64,000 nt of DNA from CAWVWD01 sp965662365 (GCA_965662365.1 CBFIHR010000014.1:3364-67363), one strand, 5' to 3'. Counted from the stretch's first letter, positions 17,201 to 26,226 are shown. Notes: generated from the sequence alone by a model not told the origin. Translations and numbers: made by a program.

Positions 17201-18841
17201 TTAACTCAAATATTTTGCAACAATTGGCATACGTCGGCCCATTCCAAAAGCCTTTGGCGAAACTCGCAATGTTGGAGCTGTTTGAAAACGTTTAAACTCA
17301 TTAATATTGACTAAGCGTAAAGTGCGTTTAACCAAAGCTTCATCAAAACCCATCGAAATGATCTCTTTTGGGCCTTGACGCTTTTCAATATATTGAAATA
17401 AGATTTCATCTAAAATATCATATTCTGGCAAGGAGTCCGAATCTTTTTGGTCAGGTCGAAGCTCGGCAGAAGGTGGTTTAACAATAGTGTTTTCGGGAAT
17501 GACCTCACCATCTTTATTCATATAACGAGCCAATGCAAAAACTTCCGTTTTGTACAAATCACCGATAACCGACAAACCGCCGCACATATCGCCATACAGC
17601 GTTCCGTAGCCGACAGCCGCTTCACTTTTATTAGACGTATTCAAAACAATATGACCGAATTTATTCGACATTGCCATCAAAATCATTCCTCTCGAACGGG
17701 CTTGTAGGTTTTCCTCCGTAATATTAAACGGTTGCCCCTCAAACTGCGTTTGCAATGATTTCATATAAGTATCAAAAATCGGTTTGATTGGAACAATATC
17801 GTATTGTACGCCCAGATTCTCTGCTAATTGACGGGCATCATCGACGGAATGATCAGACGAAAATTGTGAAGGCATCAAGACCACACGCATATTTTCAGCA
17901 CCCAAAGCACGAGCCGCAATCACTAAAGTTACCGCAGAATCAATTCCACCCGATAAACCTAAAATTGCCTTTTTAAATCCTAATTTTTTAAAATAATCTT
18001 GAACACCAGTAACCAGTGCATCGTGTAACATTGTCATTTTATCTTTTGGCTGTTCGCCAATAATGCCTCTATTTTCCAGAACATCTTGTAAATCATAGGT
18101 TGCAATCTCCTCCTTGAAATAAGACATTTCGTTGAAAGTCTCCCCATTAGCACACATTACAACCGAGCCGCCATCAAAAATTAATTCTGTTTGAGCACCA
18201 ACATGATTGACATAAAACATTGGGATTTTGTAACGTTCGACATTCGCCCGAATAATGTTTAAACGTTCGGCTGCCTGTTTGTAGCTAAACGGCGAAGCTG
18301 ACAAATTAATAATAAAATCGGGCTTTTGTGGCATCATTTCGTCCATCGGACAAACCGTATAAATTGGGTTTTCGTTGCCAATATTCCAAATGTCTTCACA
18401 AACTGTTAAAGCAATGCGTTTGCCTTTATATTCTACGATATTGAAATTGATTGCCGGTTCAAAATAGCGATATTCATCAAAGATATCGTAAGTCGGCAAC
18501 AACGCTTTATGAGCAACGTGACTCACTTTTCCATCTACCAAAAAATAAGCAGAATTAAATAAATCTTTGCCTTCAATAAGAGGATTTTTGGTCGGAGAAC
18601 CCACCGCAATCGCAATACCATGAGCAACTTTGCAAAGTTCTGAAATCGAGTCCTCACAACGATTAATAAAATCGTAAAACTCCAAAAAATCTCTTGGCGG
18701 ATAGCCACAAACAGCCAATTCTCCAAATACAATAATATCTGCTTTGGCTGCTTTAGCCTTTGCAACCGCCTCTAACATTTTTGACAAGTTGCCCTCAAAA
18801 TCTCCAATACGGAAATTCAATTGTGCTAAGGTTATTTTCAT
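17201..18841 (-). CDS. nadE: Glutamine-dependent NAD+ synthetase
   Basis: A 546-aa two-domain enzyme that amidates nicotinic acid adenine dinucleotide to NAD+. The N-terminal nitrilase-type glutaminase has its complete triad: Glu41 (FGELAVCGYP), Lys112 (HKALLPTYD) and Cys148 (LTVCEDIW). The C-terminal ATP-pyrophosphatase domain has LSGGIDSA at about residues 293-300. Length and order are typical of the glutamine-using form, so ammonia is channelled from glutamine. The ATG at 18841 has a TAnnTTTG box about 120 nt upstream and a hairpin element 15 nt before the start. Confidence 0.95.
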   Translation of the reverse strand: MKITLAQLNFRIGDFEGNLSKMLEAVAKAKAAKADIIVFGELAVCGYPPRDFLEFYDFINRCEDSISELCKVAHGIAIAVGSPTKNPLIEGKDLFNSAYFLVDGKVSHVAHKALLPTYDIFDEYRYFEPAINFNIVEYKGKRIALTVCEDIWNIGNENPIYTVCPMDEMMPQKPDFIINLSASPFSYKQAAERLNIIRANVERYKIPMFYVNHVGAQTELIFDGGSVVMCANGETFNEMSYFKEEIATYDLQDVLENRGIIGEQPKDKMTMLHDALVTGVQDYFKKLGFKKAILGLSGGIDSAVTLVIAARALGAENMRVVLMPSQFSSDHSVDDARQLAENLGVQYDIVPIKPIFDTYMKSLQTQFEGQPFNITEENLQARSRGMILMAMSNKFGHIVLNTSNKSEAAVGYGTLYGDMCGGLSVIGDLYKTEVFALARYMNKDGEVIPENTIVKPPSAELRPDQKDSDSLPEYDILDEILFQYIEKRQGPKEIISMGFDEALVKRTLRLVNINEFKRFQTAPTLRVSPKAFGMGRRMPIVAKYLS

Positions 18842-18856
18842 TTTCGTTAATGTTTA

Positions 18857-18872
18857 TCCCGATACCTCGGTC
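18857..18872 (-). repeat. Hairpin element in the nadE leader
   Basis: On the minus strand it reads gaccga-ggta-tcggga, then taaacatt, ending 15 nt before the nadE ATG. It belongs to the same family as the copies at 58303, 58459 and 62023 and is sense-oriented to the gene. Confidence 0.6.
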
Positions 18873-18961
18873 ATTTGATTGTTCAAGTTTTTGATTATTC
18901 AAATATCATCAAAAATCTAACGAATAACAATCTACTTCATATTTTATTATTAGTGATGAAA

Positions 18962-18969
18962 CAAAGGTA
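18962..18969 (-). promoter_or_regulatory. -7 box upstream of nadE
   Basis: Minus-strand TACCTTTG, an exact TAnnTTTG match. Transcription from here would include the hairpin element at 18857-18872 in the leader. Confidence 0.5.
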
Positions 18970-19400
18970 AGCTTGCTTAGTTTAAAATGAAAGCTAAGCA
19001 ATCTTATCGAAAAACTCTAAAAATCTATCTAAACACTCAAAATCGGTATCAACGGACTTTAAAGTTTTAAGTATGCCGATTTAATTGATGAATTATTACA
19101 ATTGTAGTAATATTCCTTGAATATTTCATATTAAATGAAGCGGTGTTTTTGATTCTTATCTCAAATCTATCAGATAAAACCTTGAGCACAAAATAGCTTT
19201 TAATGGATAACCTCGCCTATTAGATCAGTTTAATAAAAATAAGTAGATTTTTAATTGATTATTTTTTATTAGGACGAATTGAAAAATGATATTTGTCATT
19301 ACCTTAATTGATTAAAATTTTATTAAAAAAATAGGTGAAATGAGTTTTCTGTCCTAAATTAGCGGTCTGTTTTTATTTATACTAAATCAAAATAAGAGAA

Positions 19401-19429
19401 GAAATTCTCAACAATTTCACTTATTTTTG
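19401..19429 (+). promoter_or_regulatory. feoA promoter with candidate operator
   Basis: TATTTTTG at 19422-19429 matches TAnnTTTG and lies 31 nt before the feoA ATG. Just upstream is the perfect inverted repeat GAAATT-N6-AATTTC (19401-19418). A repressor bound there would block the promoter. An iron regulator is the obvious candidate because of the genes, but the repeat does not match the classical Fur box. Confidence 0.5.
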
Positions 19430-19460
19430 CATTCAATATAAGACTATTAAATAAAATGGT

Positions 19461-19697
19461 ATGATAGACTTCGTAACAACAAAGAAACTAACAGATTTAC
19501 AAGAAAATCAGTGGGCAGAAATCGCTCGATTTAGCGATGAAACAATGGCAAGCCGTATGATGTCGATGGGGATTTTGCCTGGTAGTTATATTTTTATGAT
19601 GAAAAAAGCACCGATGAAAGGTGGTGTTTGTCTAAAAATCGATAATAATAAAGTTGCTTTGCGTTGTAGCGAAGCAGATACGATTTTAATAAAATAA
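19461..19697 (+). CDS. feoA: FeoA, ferrous iron transport accessory protein
   Basis: A 78-aa SH3-like protein that assists FeoB in Fe(II) uptake at the cytosolic face. It has the family pattern RFSDETMASRMMSMGILPG near residues 23-41 and a C-terminal beta strand region with KVALRCSEADTILI. Size and position (64 nt before feoB) are typical. The ATG at 19461 is used; an ATG five bases upstream is followed at once by a stop. Confidence 0.92.
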   Translation: MIDFVTTKKLTDLQENQWAEIARFSDETMASRMMSMGILPGSYIFMMKKAPMKGGVCLKIDNNKVALRCSEADTILIK

Positions 19698-19711
19698 GTA
19701 TTTTGGTAATA

Positions 19712-19745
19712 GGGGTCGGAGGCTTCAGGGGCCTCCGACCCTTTT
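19712..19745 (+). terminator. GC-rich hairpin between feoA and feoB
   Basis: An 11-bp stem (19713-19723 with 19731-19741, gggtcggaggc/gcctccgaccc), a 7-nt loop and TTTT after it. It is much richer in GC than the surroundings. Placed inside the operon, it may attenuate feoB relative to feoA or be a dispersed hairpin insertion. Confidence 0.7.
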
Positions 19746-19760
19746 GTATATACAGAAGGA

Positions 19761-21875
19761 ATGTTCAAAGTAGGATTATTAGGAAACCCGAATAGCGGAA
19801 AGTCTTCATTATTCAATCAGCTGACAGGATTACGCCAAAAAGTGGGAAATTTTCCTGGTGTAACAGTTGATAAAAAGGTAGGTGCAGCGGAATTGCCAGA
19901 TGGCGATAATATCACAATTATTGATTTTCCTGGGACGTATAGCTTACATCCGAACTCTCAAGATGAGCGTGTCGTTCTTAATGTTGTTTCTAATCCTGAT
20001 GATGAAAATTACCCTGATGCGGTAATTTATGTTGCAGATGTAATGAATTTAGAAAAGCATTTGTTACTTTTTACGCAATTACGAGATTTAAATTTTCCGA
20101 TTGTTTTAGCATTGAGTATGAGTGATGTTGCTGAAAAGGAAAATTTGCAAATCAATCCTAATGAATTATCCAAAAACTTTGGCTGTCCTGTGGTTTCTAT
20201 AAGTAGCCGAACAGGGCAGGGAATTGATGAATTGTTAAATCAGTTAGTTGATTTCAAAAGTAATAAAGCCTCTTTTCAAGCCAAGAAATCTTTTTACACC
20301 TTAAGTAGTCACGAAAACAATATTGCGAAAGCGGTACAACACCAAAGAACGGTTACGAATAGTTATCAGGCCTTACTTCAAGTACATCATCACGATCATT
20401 TGCCATATTTGAGCGAAAGTGAGAAAACAGCATTGCACAATATCGGTGAAAGCCATAATTATCATTATCTGCGTGGACAAATTAATGAAACCATGCAGCG
20501 TTTTGATAAATTTACCCCTATTGTAAATCGGGCGATTTTGAATAAAAAAATCGAAAATCAACCAATTACGATTACAGATAAAATTGACCGTTGGGTAATT
20601 CATCCGATTGCTGGACCAATTATATTTTTTGGCTTAATGATGCTGGTTTTTCAAGCTATTTTTACTTGGTCAGGAGTTCCGATGGACTGGATTGATGCAG
20701 GTTTCGGAGCGTTGACAGAAGGTGTAAAGAATGTGATGCCTAATACTTGGTTTCGAGGTTTGTTGACAGACGGACTGATTGCTGGTCTTGGTGGCGTTTT
20801 GATTTTTATTCCGCAAATCGCTATTCTATTTTTCTTAATTGCAATTCTTGAAGAAATCGGTTATATGGCTCGGGCTGTTTTTATGTTTGATAGAATTATG
20901 CAAAAATTCGGTTTAAATGGTCGAAGTATTGTGGCGTTGATTTCGGGCGGTGCGTGTGCAATTCCTGCTGTGATGTCCACTCGAACGATTTCTAACTGGA
21001 AAGAACGCCTGATTACGATTATGGTCACGCCTTTGATAAGTTGTTCGGCTCGAATTCCGGTTTATATTGTTTTGATTGGTTTTGTTGTGCCAAGTGTTAC
21101 CGTTGGAGGTATTTTTGATGCTCAAGCCTTGGTTTTTATGGGATTGTATCTGTTAGGAATCATTGCAGCTTTAGGTTCTGCTTATGTTTTTAATAAAATA
21201 TTGAAAACCAATGAACAGAGTTTTTTAATGATTCATTTACCAAATTATCGAACACCAGAATTTAAAAATGTCGGTTTAATTGTTTGGGAGAAAGTACGAG
21301 CATTTACGGTTGAAGCGGGAAAAATTATTTTAATCGTTTCCTTAGTATTATGGTTTTTGGCAAGTTTCGGGCCTTCAGCAGCAATGCAAAATGCAGAAAA
21401 TGAAGCGTTGACAATCGCCAAAGAACAACAATTGAATGAGACTCAAACGGAAGATTTATTAGCCGCAAAAACGATCGAGGCGTCGTATGCCGGTCACTTA
21501 GGAAAATTTATCGAACCTGCAATTCGTCCATTAGGTTTTGATTGGAAAATAGGAATTGCCTTAATTACTTCTTTTGCTGCTCGTGAGGTTTTTGTTGGTA
21601 CAATGGCAACGATTTATAGTATCGGAAGTGTCGATGATGAAGGATCAATTCGGGAGAAAATGGCAAAAGAAACCAGAGCAGACGGCCGACCTGTTTATGA
21701 TTTTCCGACGGCTTTATCTTTGTTATTATTCTACGTTTTCGCAATGCAATGTATGAGTACATTAGCAGTCGTTAAGCGAGAAACGAATTCCTGGAAATGG
21801 CCAACGATTCAATTTCTGTTTATGAGTGCAATGGCATATTTTAGCAGCTTAGCGGTTTATCAGATCTTTGGATAA
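19761..21875 (+). CDS. feoB: FeoB, ferrous iron transporter
   Basis: A 704-aa inner-membrane Fe(II) permease with an N-terminal G domain. G1 is GNPNSGKS (8-15), G3 is DFPG (55-58), and G4 is SMSD (119-122) where most FeoB proteins have NxxD. The helical linker spans about residues 165-265. The membrane part has the gate motifs, including GGACAIPAVMSTRT and PLISCSARIPVY with the Cys implicated in iron passage, and a second half with SFAAREVFVGTMATIY. The C-terminal FeoC-like extension is absent. It forms an operon with feoA. Confidence 0.95.
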   Translation: MFKVGLLGNPNSGKSSLFNQLTGLRQKVGNFPGVTVDKKVGAAELPDGDNITIIDFPGTYSLHPNSQDERVVLNVVSNPDDENYPDAVIYVADVMNLEKHLLLFTQLRDLNFPIVLALSMSDVAEKENLQINPNELSKNFGCPVVSISSRTGQGIDELLNQLVDFKSNKASFQAKKSFYTLSSHENNIAKAVQHQRTVTNSYQALLQVHHHDHLPYLSESEKTALHNIGESHNYHYLRGQINETMQRFDKFTPIVNRAILNKKIENQPITITDKIDRWVIHPIAGPIIFFGLMMLVFQAIFTWSGVPMDWIDAGFGALTEGVKNVMPNTWFRGLLTDGLIAGLGGVLIFIPQIAILFFLIAILEEIGYMARAVFMFDRIMQKFGLNGRSIVALISGGACAIPAVMSTRTISNWKERLITIMVTPLISCSARIPVYIVLIGFVVPSVTVGGIFDAQALVFMGLYLLGIIAALGSAYVFNKILKTNEQSFLMIHLPNYRTPEFKNVGLIVWEKVRAFTVEAGKIILIVSLVLWFLASFGPSAAMQNAENEALTIAKEQQLNETQTEDLLAAKTIEASYAGHLGKFIEPAIRPLGFDWKIGIALITSFAAREVFVGTMATIYSIGSVDDEGSIREKMAKETRADGRPVYDFPTALSLLLFYVFAMQCMSTLAVVKRETNSWKWPTIQFLFMSAMAYFSSLAVYQIFG

Positions 21876-21888
21876 TACATAGTATTTA

Positions 21889-21932
21889 CTTGAAAGCCCA
21901 TCAAGATTTCAAAATCTTGATGGGCTTTCAAG
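21889..21932. repeat. 44-bp perfect palindrome after feoB
   Basis: Arms 21889-21909 and 21912-21932 are exact reverse complements over 21 bases with only 2 nt between them; the inner part reads catcaagattt/aaatcttgatg. It can serve as the feoB terminator (followed by TTTTAT) and resembles the palindrome at 23886-23918 in design. Confidence 0.85.
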
Positions 21933-22083
21933 TTTTATAACAAATCACCTTTATCCATAAAATCAACATTTCTATCCTAATTTACAGACTTTTCGACAAT
22001 CAATTCCTATTTTGTTCGCTTAAAACCATTAAAAAGTGTAGGGCGTTCATGACCTATAACTTACAACCTCTTATTTACCAAAA

Positions 22084-22971
22084 ATGAGCGTATTAAATAT
22101 CAGTAATCTTACTAAACAATACGGCTCGATCACAGCCGTCAATAACTTATCTTTAGAAATCAATAGTGGTGAAATTTATGGGCTTTTAGGCCCAAATGGA
22201 AGTGGAAAAACCACAACTTTGGGAATGATATTGGGAATTATTCAAAAAAATAGCGGTTCTTACCAATGGTTCGATGGACAATATCAAGAACATGATGCTC
22301 GAAAACGTATCGGAACACTACTGGAAACTCCCAATTTTTATCCTTACATGAATGCGATTCAAAACTTGGAAATTGTAGCCCATATTAAAAAAGCTAAAAA
22401 TCCACCCTACGAGGAGTTGCTGGGATTAGTCAATTTATTACATCGCAAGGACGCTCCATTCAAAACCTATTCTTTGGGTATGAAACAACGCCTGGCGATT
22501 GCAGGTGCGTTAATTGGCGATCCTGATGTCTTGATTTTTGATGAACCCACGAATGGGCTTGATCCTCAAGGAATCGCAGAAGTTCGGAATACGATCCGAC
22601 AAATTGCTAATCGTGGTAAAACGATTATTATGGCCAGTCATATTTTAGATGAAGTTGAAAAAATCTGCTCGCATGTGGCAATTATTAAAAACGGAAATCT
22701 ACTGGCTACTGGAACGGTCGGCTCTATTATTAGCAACGATAAACAAATTGAAATTAGTAGTAAGGACGTGACGCAATTGTATGATTTACTTAAAGATTAT
22801 CCAAAAGTCAACAAAATCACTTCTGACGAAAATATCTTGACACTTTCTGCTCAAGAAGACTTGACCGCAGGCGAAATCAATGAGCTTTGTTTTCAAAAAA
22901 ACATCACGCTGACGCATTTAGTCGTCCGCAAGAAAAGCCTCGAAGCCGAATTCCTGGAAATTACAAGTTGA
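22084..22971 (+). CDS. ABC transporter ATP-binding protein
   Basis: A 295-aa ATPase subunit. Walker A is GPNGSGKTTT (about residues 36-45), the signature is YSLGMKQRLAIAGAL, Walker B is VLIFDEPTNGLDPQG, and the switch His is in ASHILDEVEK. The C-terminal extension of about 90 residues is typical of ABC-2-type exporters (gliding, drug or peptide export groups). It pairs with the permease encoded 92 nt downstream. The substrate cannot be told. Confidence 0.92.
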   Translation: MSVLNISNLTKQYGSITAVNNLSLEINSGEIYGLLGPNGSGKTTTLGMILGIIQKNSGSYQWFDGQYQEHDARKRIGTLLETPNFYPYMNAIQNLEIVAHIKKAKNPPYEELLGLVNLLHRKDAPFKTYSLGMKQRLAIAGALIGDPDVLIFDEPTNGLDPQGIAEVRNTIRQIANRGKTIIMASHILDEVEKICSHVAIIKNGNLLATGTVGSIISNDKQIEISSKDVTQLYDLLKDYPKVNKITSDENILTLSAQEDLTAGEINELCFQKNITLTHLVVRKKSLEAEFLEITS

Positions 22972-23063
22972 CGCTTGTCTCGCCTTTACGGTTTGCCTTG
23001 ATGGATTTTACTAATTAACTAATCTACCCGCCAAAATAGCAGGCTGGTCATTAATCACTAAAT

Positions 23064-23864
23064 ATGCTACATTTATTACGATTAGAATGGAAAAAACTAA
23101 AGCCATATCGATTATTTCAGGTATTGGTCTTATTATATATTGCGTTGTTGCCACTTGGTTTTTTGATTGGCAAAAACATTGATTTACCCGACGAAACTGG
23201 TGGAACAATCAGCTTTTATACCTTCCCAAAAGTTTGGGACGCTTTAGCTTATGCTGGTAATTGGATGTCATTTTTCTTTTTAGGATTTTTGGGCGTTTTG
23301 TTGGTGACCAACGAGTTTTCGTACAAAACACTTCGACAAAACCTAATTACAGGAATGAGTCGTAAAGAGTATTTTGCTGGAAAGATTATTTTTATGTTGG
23401 CGGCAAGTTTATTCGTGGCAATTTATTACGCTATCGTTGCCGTTGGCGTAGGTTTAGTCTATACGGATTACATTCAAATGGATAGGGTTTTTGCTCATGC
23501 AAACCTAATTCCGCAGTACTTTTTGATGAGTTTTGCATACATGAATTTTGCATTTATGCTCGGGATTTTGATGCGAAGAATGGGCTTGGCATTGTTTCTT
23601 TACTTTATTTACACCTTGGTAATAGAAATGGTTTTACGCTACTATTTTCATCTAAAATTATTTGGAGAGGCATCTAATTCCCGTAATTATTATCCATTAA
23701 ATGCTTTTGAAGATTTAGCCCCTTTTCCGATTCCTGATTTTGGGCCAGCCACAGATTTTCCAAATTTCTTTTTAAGTACAAATGAAGCAATTGGATTAAC
23801 GGTGGTCTATTCTGCTATTTTTCTATTGTTGAGCTACCAGATGTTTATGAGGAGAGATTTGTAA
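23064..23864 (+). CDS. ABC-2-type transporter permease
   Basis: A 266-aa membrane protein with six predicted helices (near residues 18-35, 60-85, 105-135, 150-165, 175-195, 240-260). The cytosolic stretch NEFSYKTLRQNLITGMSRKEYFAGKI between helices 2 and 3 is the coupling segment characteristic of ABC-2 permeases. It follows its ATPase gene and probably forms a dimeric exporter with it. Confidence 0.88.
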   Translation: MLHLLRLEWKKLKPYRLFQVLVLLYIALLPLGFLIGKNIDLPDETGGTISFYTFPKVWDALAYAGNWMSFFFLGFLGVLLVTNEFSYKTLRQNLITGMSRKEYFAGKIIFMLAASLFVAIYYAIVAVGVGLVYTDYIQMDRVFAHANLIPQYFLMSFAYMNFAFMLGILMRRMGLALFLYFIYTLVIEMVLRYYFHLKLFGEASNSRNYYPLNAFEDLAPFPIPDFGPATDFPNFFLSTNEAIGLTVVYSAIFLLLSYQMFMRRDL

Positions 23865-23885
23865 AATATTGAAAATCAGTATTGT

Positions 23886-23918
23886 AAACCTGACAAGTTT
23901 TGAAAACTTGTCAGGTTT
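23886..23918. repeat. 33-bp perfect palindromic hairpin
   Basis: Arms 23886-23901 and 23903-23918 (16 bases each, aaacctgacaagtttt and its complement) with a single central base. It lies between the ABC permease and the convergent PH-like gene, so it can terminate both. It carries the CCTGACA core shared with 15487 and 35571. Confidence 0.8.
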
Positions 23919-23927
23919 AATTACACG

Positions 23928-24311
23928 CTAATTCATAGAAGGCGAACCATAAACAGCTCGTAACTTTTTCAATAATTTCAATAATTTGAAATTCATTTTT
24001 TCATCGACATGAAAATATTGACCATTGACCTTTATCCAATCTTGTTCTCTTCTAATATCATATAATTCTTCAAAAAAGTAATGATTCGGTTTATTAAAAA
24101 AGGCTTTCCAATAAATACCTTTGTTCGTAATCGCATAGCCTTCTTTACAAGAACCGAAAATTGTTTGGTCGCTTAGAACCAGTAAACGTTCTGTTTTTTC
24201 TGCAAATAAAAACGATTTATGGGCATTTTTGAGTTTTGGTAATGGAACGTTAATGAAATTCAAATAGTGCTTTGCATCATCGTCGGTAATATCTAAATAG
24301 TCAAAAATCAT
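23928..24311 (-). CDS. Hypothetical protein, possible PH-like domain (127 aa)
   Basis: A small soluble protein with no signal or membrane segment. The middle segment GYAITNKGIYWKAFFNKP, followed by FEELYDIRRE, resembles the strand pattern of bacterial PH-like domains that accompany zinc-ribbon or SHOCT proteins. The family assignment is tentative. Its ATG directly abuts the stop codon of the zinc-ribbon gene upstream (no spacer), so the two are almost certainly translated together. Confidence 0.65.
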   Translation of the reverse strand: MIFDYLDITDDDAKHYLNFINVPLPKLKNAHKSFLFAEKTERLLVLSDQTIFGSCKEGYAITNKGIYWKAFFNKPNHYFFEELYDIRREQDWIKVNGQYFHVDEKMNFKLLKLLKKLRAVYGSPSMN

Positions 24312-24965
24312 TTATTCGACATCTAAATCTTCTTTTTTGACCAATTCCCAACGGGTTACATCTGGCGGCTGCCAAGTGTTTAGTTCTTGAGTATGTGTCG
24401 TAATAAATCTATCTAATAATGATTCAAAAGTATTATCAATCAGTAAGTCGATTTGATAATCGATATCGTTTGGATACAAATTTGGGATTAATTGTAAATC
24501 GTCAATAAGTTGTCGGCTACGTTGACTAAAATAAAAATTAAACCCCGAGTCATAAAAGGTTTGAACATATTCGGAATATTTTTTTTCGTCACTAATCGTC
24601 TGAACGGTTATTCGCAAGCTTTTAAAGAAATAGTTTTTGATTTCCTCTTGCATCAATAACAGATTATCAAGTGTGATGTTATAAATCGGTTGATAGACAA
24701 AAGTATTTTTATCAAACTTTTCAGCATCTACTTTTTCTGTCTGACCTTGAGGTGCTTCTTTTTGAGAATATTGTTGTTGCTCCGCTTGTTGTTCTGGGTC
24801 GGTACGCAAAGACTCGCCACAACCAATACAATAAATGGCATGAATGGGATTTAATGTATTACAAGTTGTACAGGCTTCCATTTTTAAGACAACTGCCTCT
24901 CCACAGTTGTGGCAAAATTTTGCACTTTTGAGTAACTTCGACCCACAATGTTGGCAATGTGTCAT
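24312..24965 (-). CDS. Double zinc-ribbon protein (217 aa)
   Basis: The N-terminal 55 residues hold two zinc ribbons: CQHCGSKLLKSAKFCHNCG and CTTCN...CIGCG, each with two CxxC knuckles. A Gln/Glu-rich linker (about residues 60-85) leads to a 130-residue helical domain I do not recognise. There is no transmembrane segment. It forms a two-gene operon with the PH-like gene, suggesting a paired regulatory or scaffold function. The promoter box is at 25023. Confidence 0.75.
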   Translation of the reverse strand: MTHCQHCGSKLLKSAKFCHNCGEAVVLKMEACTTCNTLNPIHAIYCIGCGESLRTDPEQQAEQQQYSQKEAPQGQTEKVDAEKFDKNTFVYQPIYNITLDNLLLMQEEIKNYFFKSLRITVQTISDEKKYSEYVQTFYDSGFNFYFSQRSRQLIDDLQLIPNLYPNDIDYQIDLLIDNTFESLLDRFITTHTQELNTWQPPDVTRWELVKKEDLDVE

Positions 24966-25022
24966 AGCATTTGTATTATTTAGGAGTGATAATTATTAAA
25001 ACAAAAAGTTGTTAATAATAAA

Positions 25023-25030
25023 CAAAAATA
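25023..25030 (-). promoter_or_regulatory. -7 box upstream of the zinc-ribbon gene
   Basis: Minus-strand TATTTTTG, exact TAnnTTTG, about 58 nt before the ATG. The sequence around it (ttgtt/aacaa repeats) is low in complexity. Confidence 0.4.
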
Positions 25031-25207
25031 CAACAAAAAGTTGTTTATGGAAAATTTCCGTAAGGCAAAACTTTAAGTACTTTTCCTTATTTTTAACTAA
25101 TTTATCAAAAATTAATCTAAATAGATACATTGTTATAAACAAGGTTTGAGGTAAGCTGTTACCTAAAGTATTATTTGTACAAATAGATGATTATTTAAAA
25201 TAAAAAT

Positions 25208-25840
25208 ATGAGCGATTACAAACCGTATGATCCTTACCAAAAAAGTGATTATAAGAATCTGAGGCTGCATCCGCTAAAAATATATTTAACGTTATTATTA
25301 GCCGGCGTTACGATGTTATTTCTTGGAATGACAGGGTCATATATTTATCAGCGAGTCGTAATGGATATAGAACCGATTGCACTGCCGATAACATTTGTGT
25401 TAAATACGATATTTCTTTTAGCAAGTTCCTTTACATTTTTACAAGTAAAAAAAGCCTATTTAGGTGATAATACAGCTGCCTACAAACGCTATTTATTTTT
25501 TACTTTGGTATTGACCTTTCTATTCATTGTAGGTCAATCATTTGCCTGGGCAGACATGGTGAATCGGTCATTATTGCCAAGTTCGGGGCCAGGTGTTGGC
25601 TATATTTATGCTATTGCGATTTTGCATTTAATTCACGTTTTAGCAGGTTTGCCTTTCTTTGGTGTGTTTTTGTACAATGCTGTCAAGCGAATGAAAGAAC
25701 CGGTAAGTGTGTTGATTTATTTTTCTGATCCTGAAAAGAAATTACGATTACGATTATTAGAAGTTTATTGGCATTATTTAGATATTCTTTGGATAATTTT
25801 GGTGCTATTCTTTACATTTAATTATCTGATTCAGTTTTAA
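25208..25840 (+). CDS. Cytochrome c oxidase subunit III-like protein
   Basis: A 210-aa membrane protein with five helices. Family features are HLIHVLAGLPFFGVF near residues 140-154 and the C-terminal helix EVYWHYLDILWIILVLFFTFN, where the His/Asp positions match heme-copper oxidase subunit III. The N-terminus is hydrophilic (MSDYKPYDPYQ). No subunit I or II gene is in the window, so it is a stand-alone copy, as often seen in Bacteroidota with dispersed oxidase genes. Confidence 0.82.
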   Translation: MSDYKPYDPYQKSDYKNLRLHPLKIYLTLLLAGVTMLFLGMTGSYIYQRVVMDIEPIALPITFVLNTIFLLASSFTFLQVKKAYLGDNTAAYKRYLFFTLVLTFLFIVGQSFAWADMVNRSLLPSSGPGVGYIYAIAILHLIHVLAGLPFFGVFLYNAVKRMKEPVSVLIYFSDPEKKLRLRLLEVYWHYLDILWIILVLFFTFNYLIQF

Positions 25841-25950
25841 TTATTATAAACAACGGACAAACAACAGCGTATAGAATAATTGTGGCGTTATTAGGTAAAA
25901 CAAAGCAATGTGACCTAAATGATTTTAATCACAGGTTAAATACTATACAC

Positions 25951-26067
25951 ATGATTCAATTACAGCTAAGTGACCTATCCGCATCACGAAAAATTATTTT
26001 ATCCTTCAAATTTATAGAAATCGTCATTATGCTAATCGCCTTAATTTTGATTTTTATACTTTCGTAA
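25951..26067 (+). CDS. Possible small membrane peptide (38 aa)
   Basis: ATG at 25951 gives a 38-residue peptide with a polar N-terminal half and a C-terminal helix of about 18 hydrophobic residues (FIEIVIMLIALILIFILS). An in-frame GTG at 25882 would extend it. A hairpin terminator follows at 26088. It could be a real small membrane protein or chance; the sequence alone does not decide. Confidence 0.3.
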   Translation: MIQLQLSDLSASRKIILSFKFIEIVIMLIALILIFILS

Positions 26068-26087
26068 AATAGTAAATCACAAATAGG

Positions 26088-26119
26088 AAATCGGTATTAT
26101 AGAGATATGATACCGATTT
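26088..26119 (+). terminator. Hairpin terminator
   Basis: Ten-bp stem aaatcggtat/ataccgattt (26088-26097, 26110-26119) followed by TCTATTT. It closes the 25208-26067 transcription unit before the LptF/G-type gene. The remainder of 25841-26263 shows no other feature except the promoter at 26198. Confidence 0.65.
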
Positions 26120-26197
26120 TCTATTTATAGGCTGTCATTCATTTATCATTCGTTCCTAAAGTTTTATTAATAGATCGAAAACAAAAGTTATATGGAC

Positions 26198-26226
26198 TTT
26201 TGGCAATAACATTTTTACTAAATTTG
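26198..26226 (+). promoter_or_regulatory. Promoter of the LptF/G-type permease gene
   Basis: TAAATTTG at 26219-26226 (TAnnTTTG) with TTTTG at 26198-26202 upstream, near the usual -33 spacing. The start codon is 38 nt downstream. Confidence 0.5.

Larger units (their letters stand above)
18842..19460. other. 619-bp divergent spacer between nadE and feoA
   Basis: This AT-rich spacer holds the nadE leader and promoter (18842-18970), a small stem ttgcttag/ctaagcaa near 18974-19001, the palindrome TACAATTGTA near 19097, and the feoA promoter region (19401-19429). I see no coding sequence or RNA gene in it. Confidence 0.6.
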
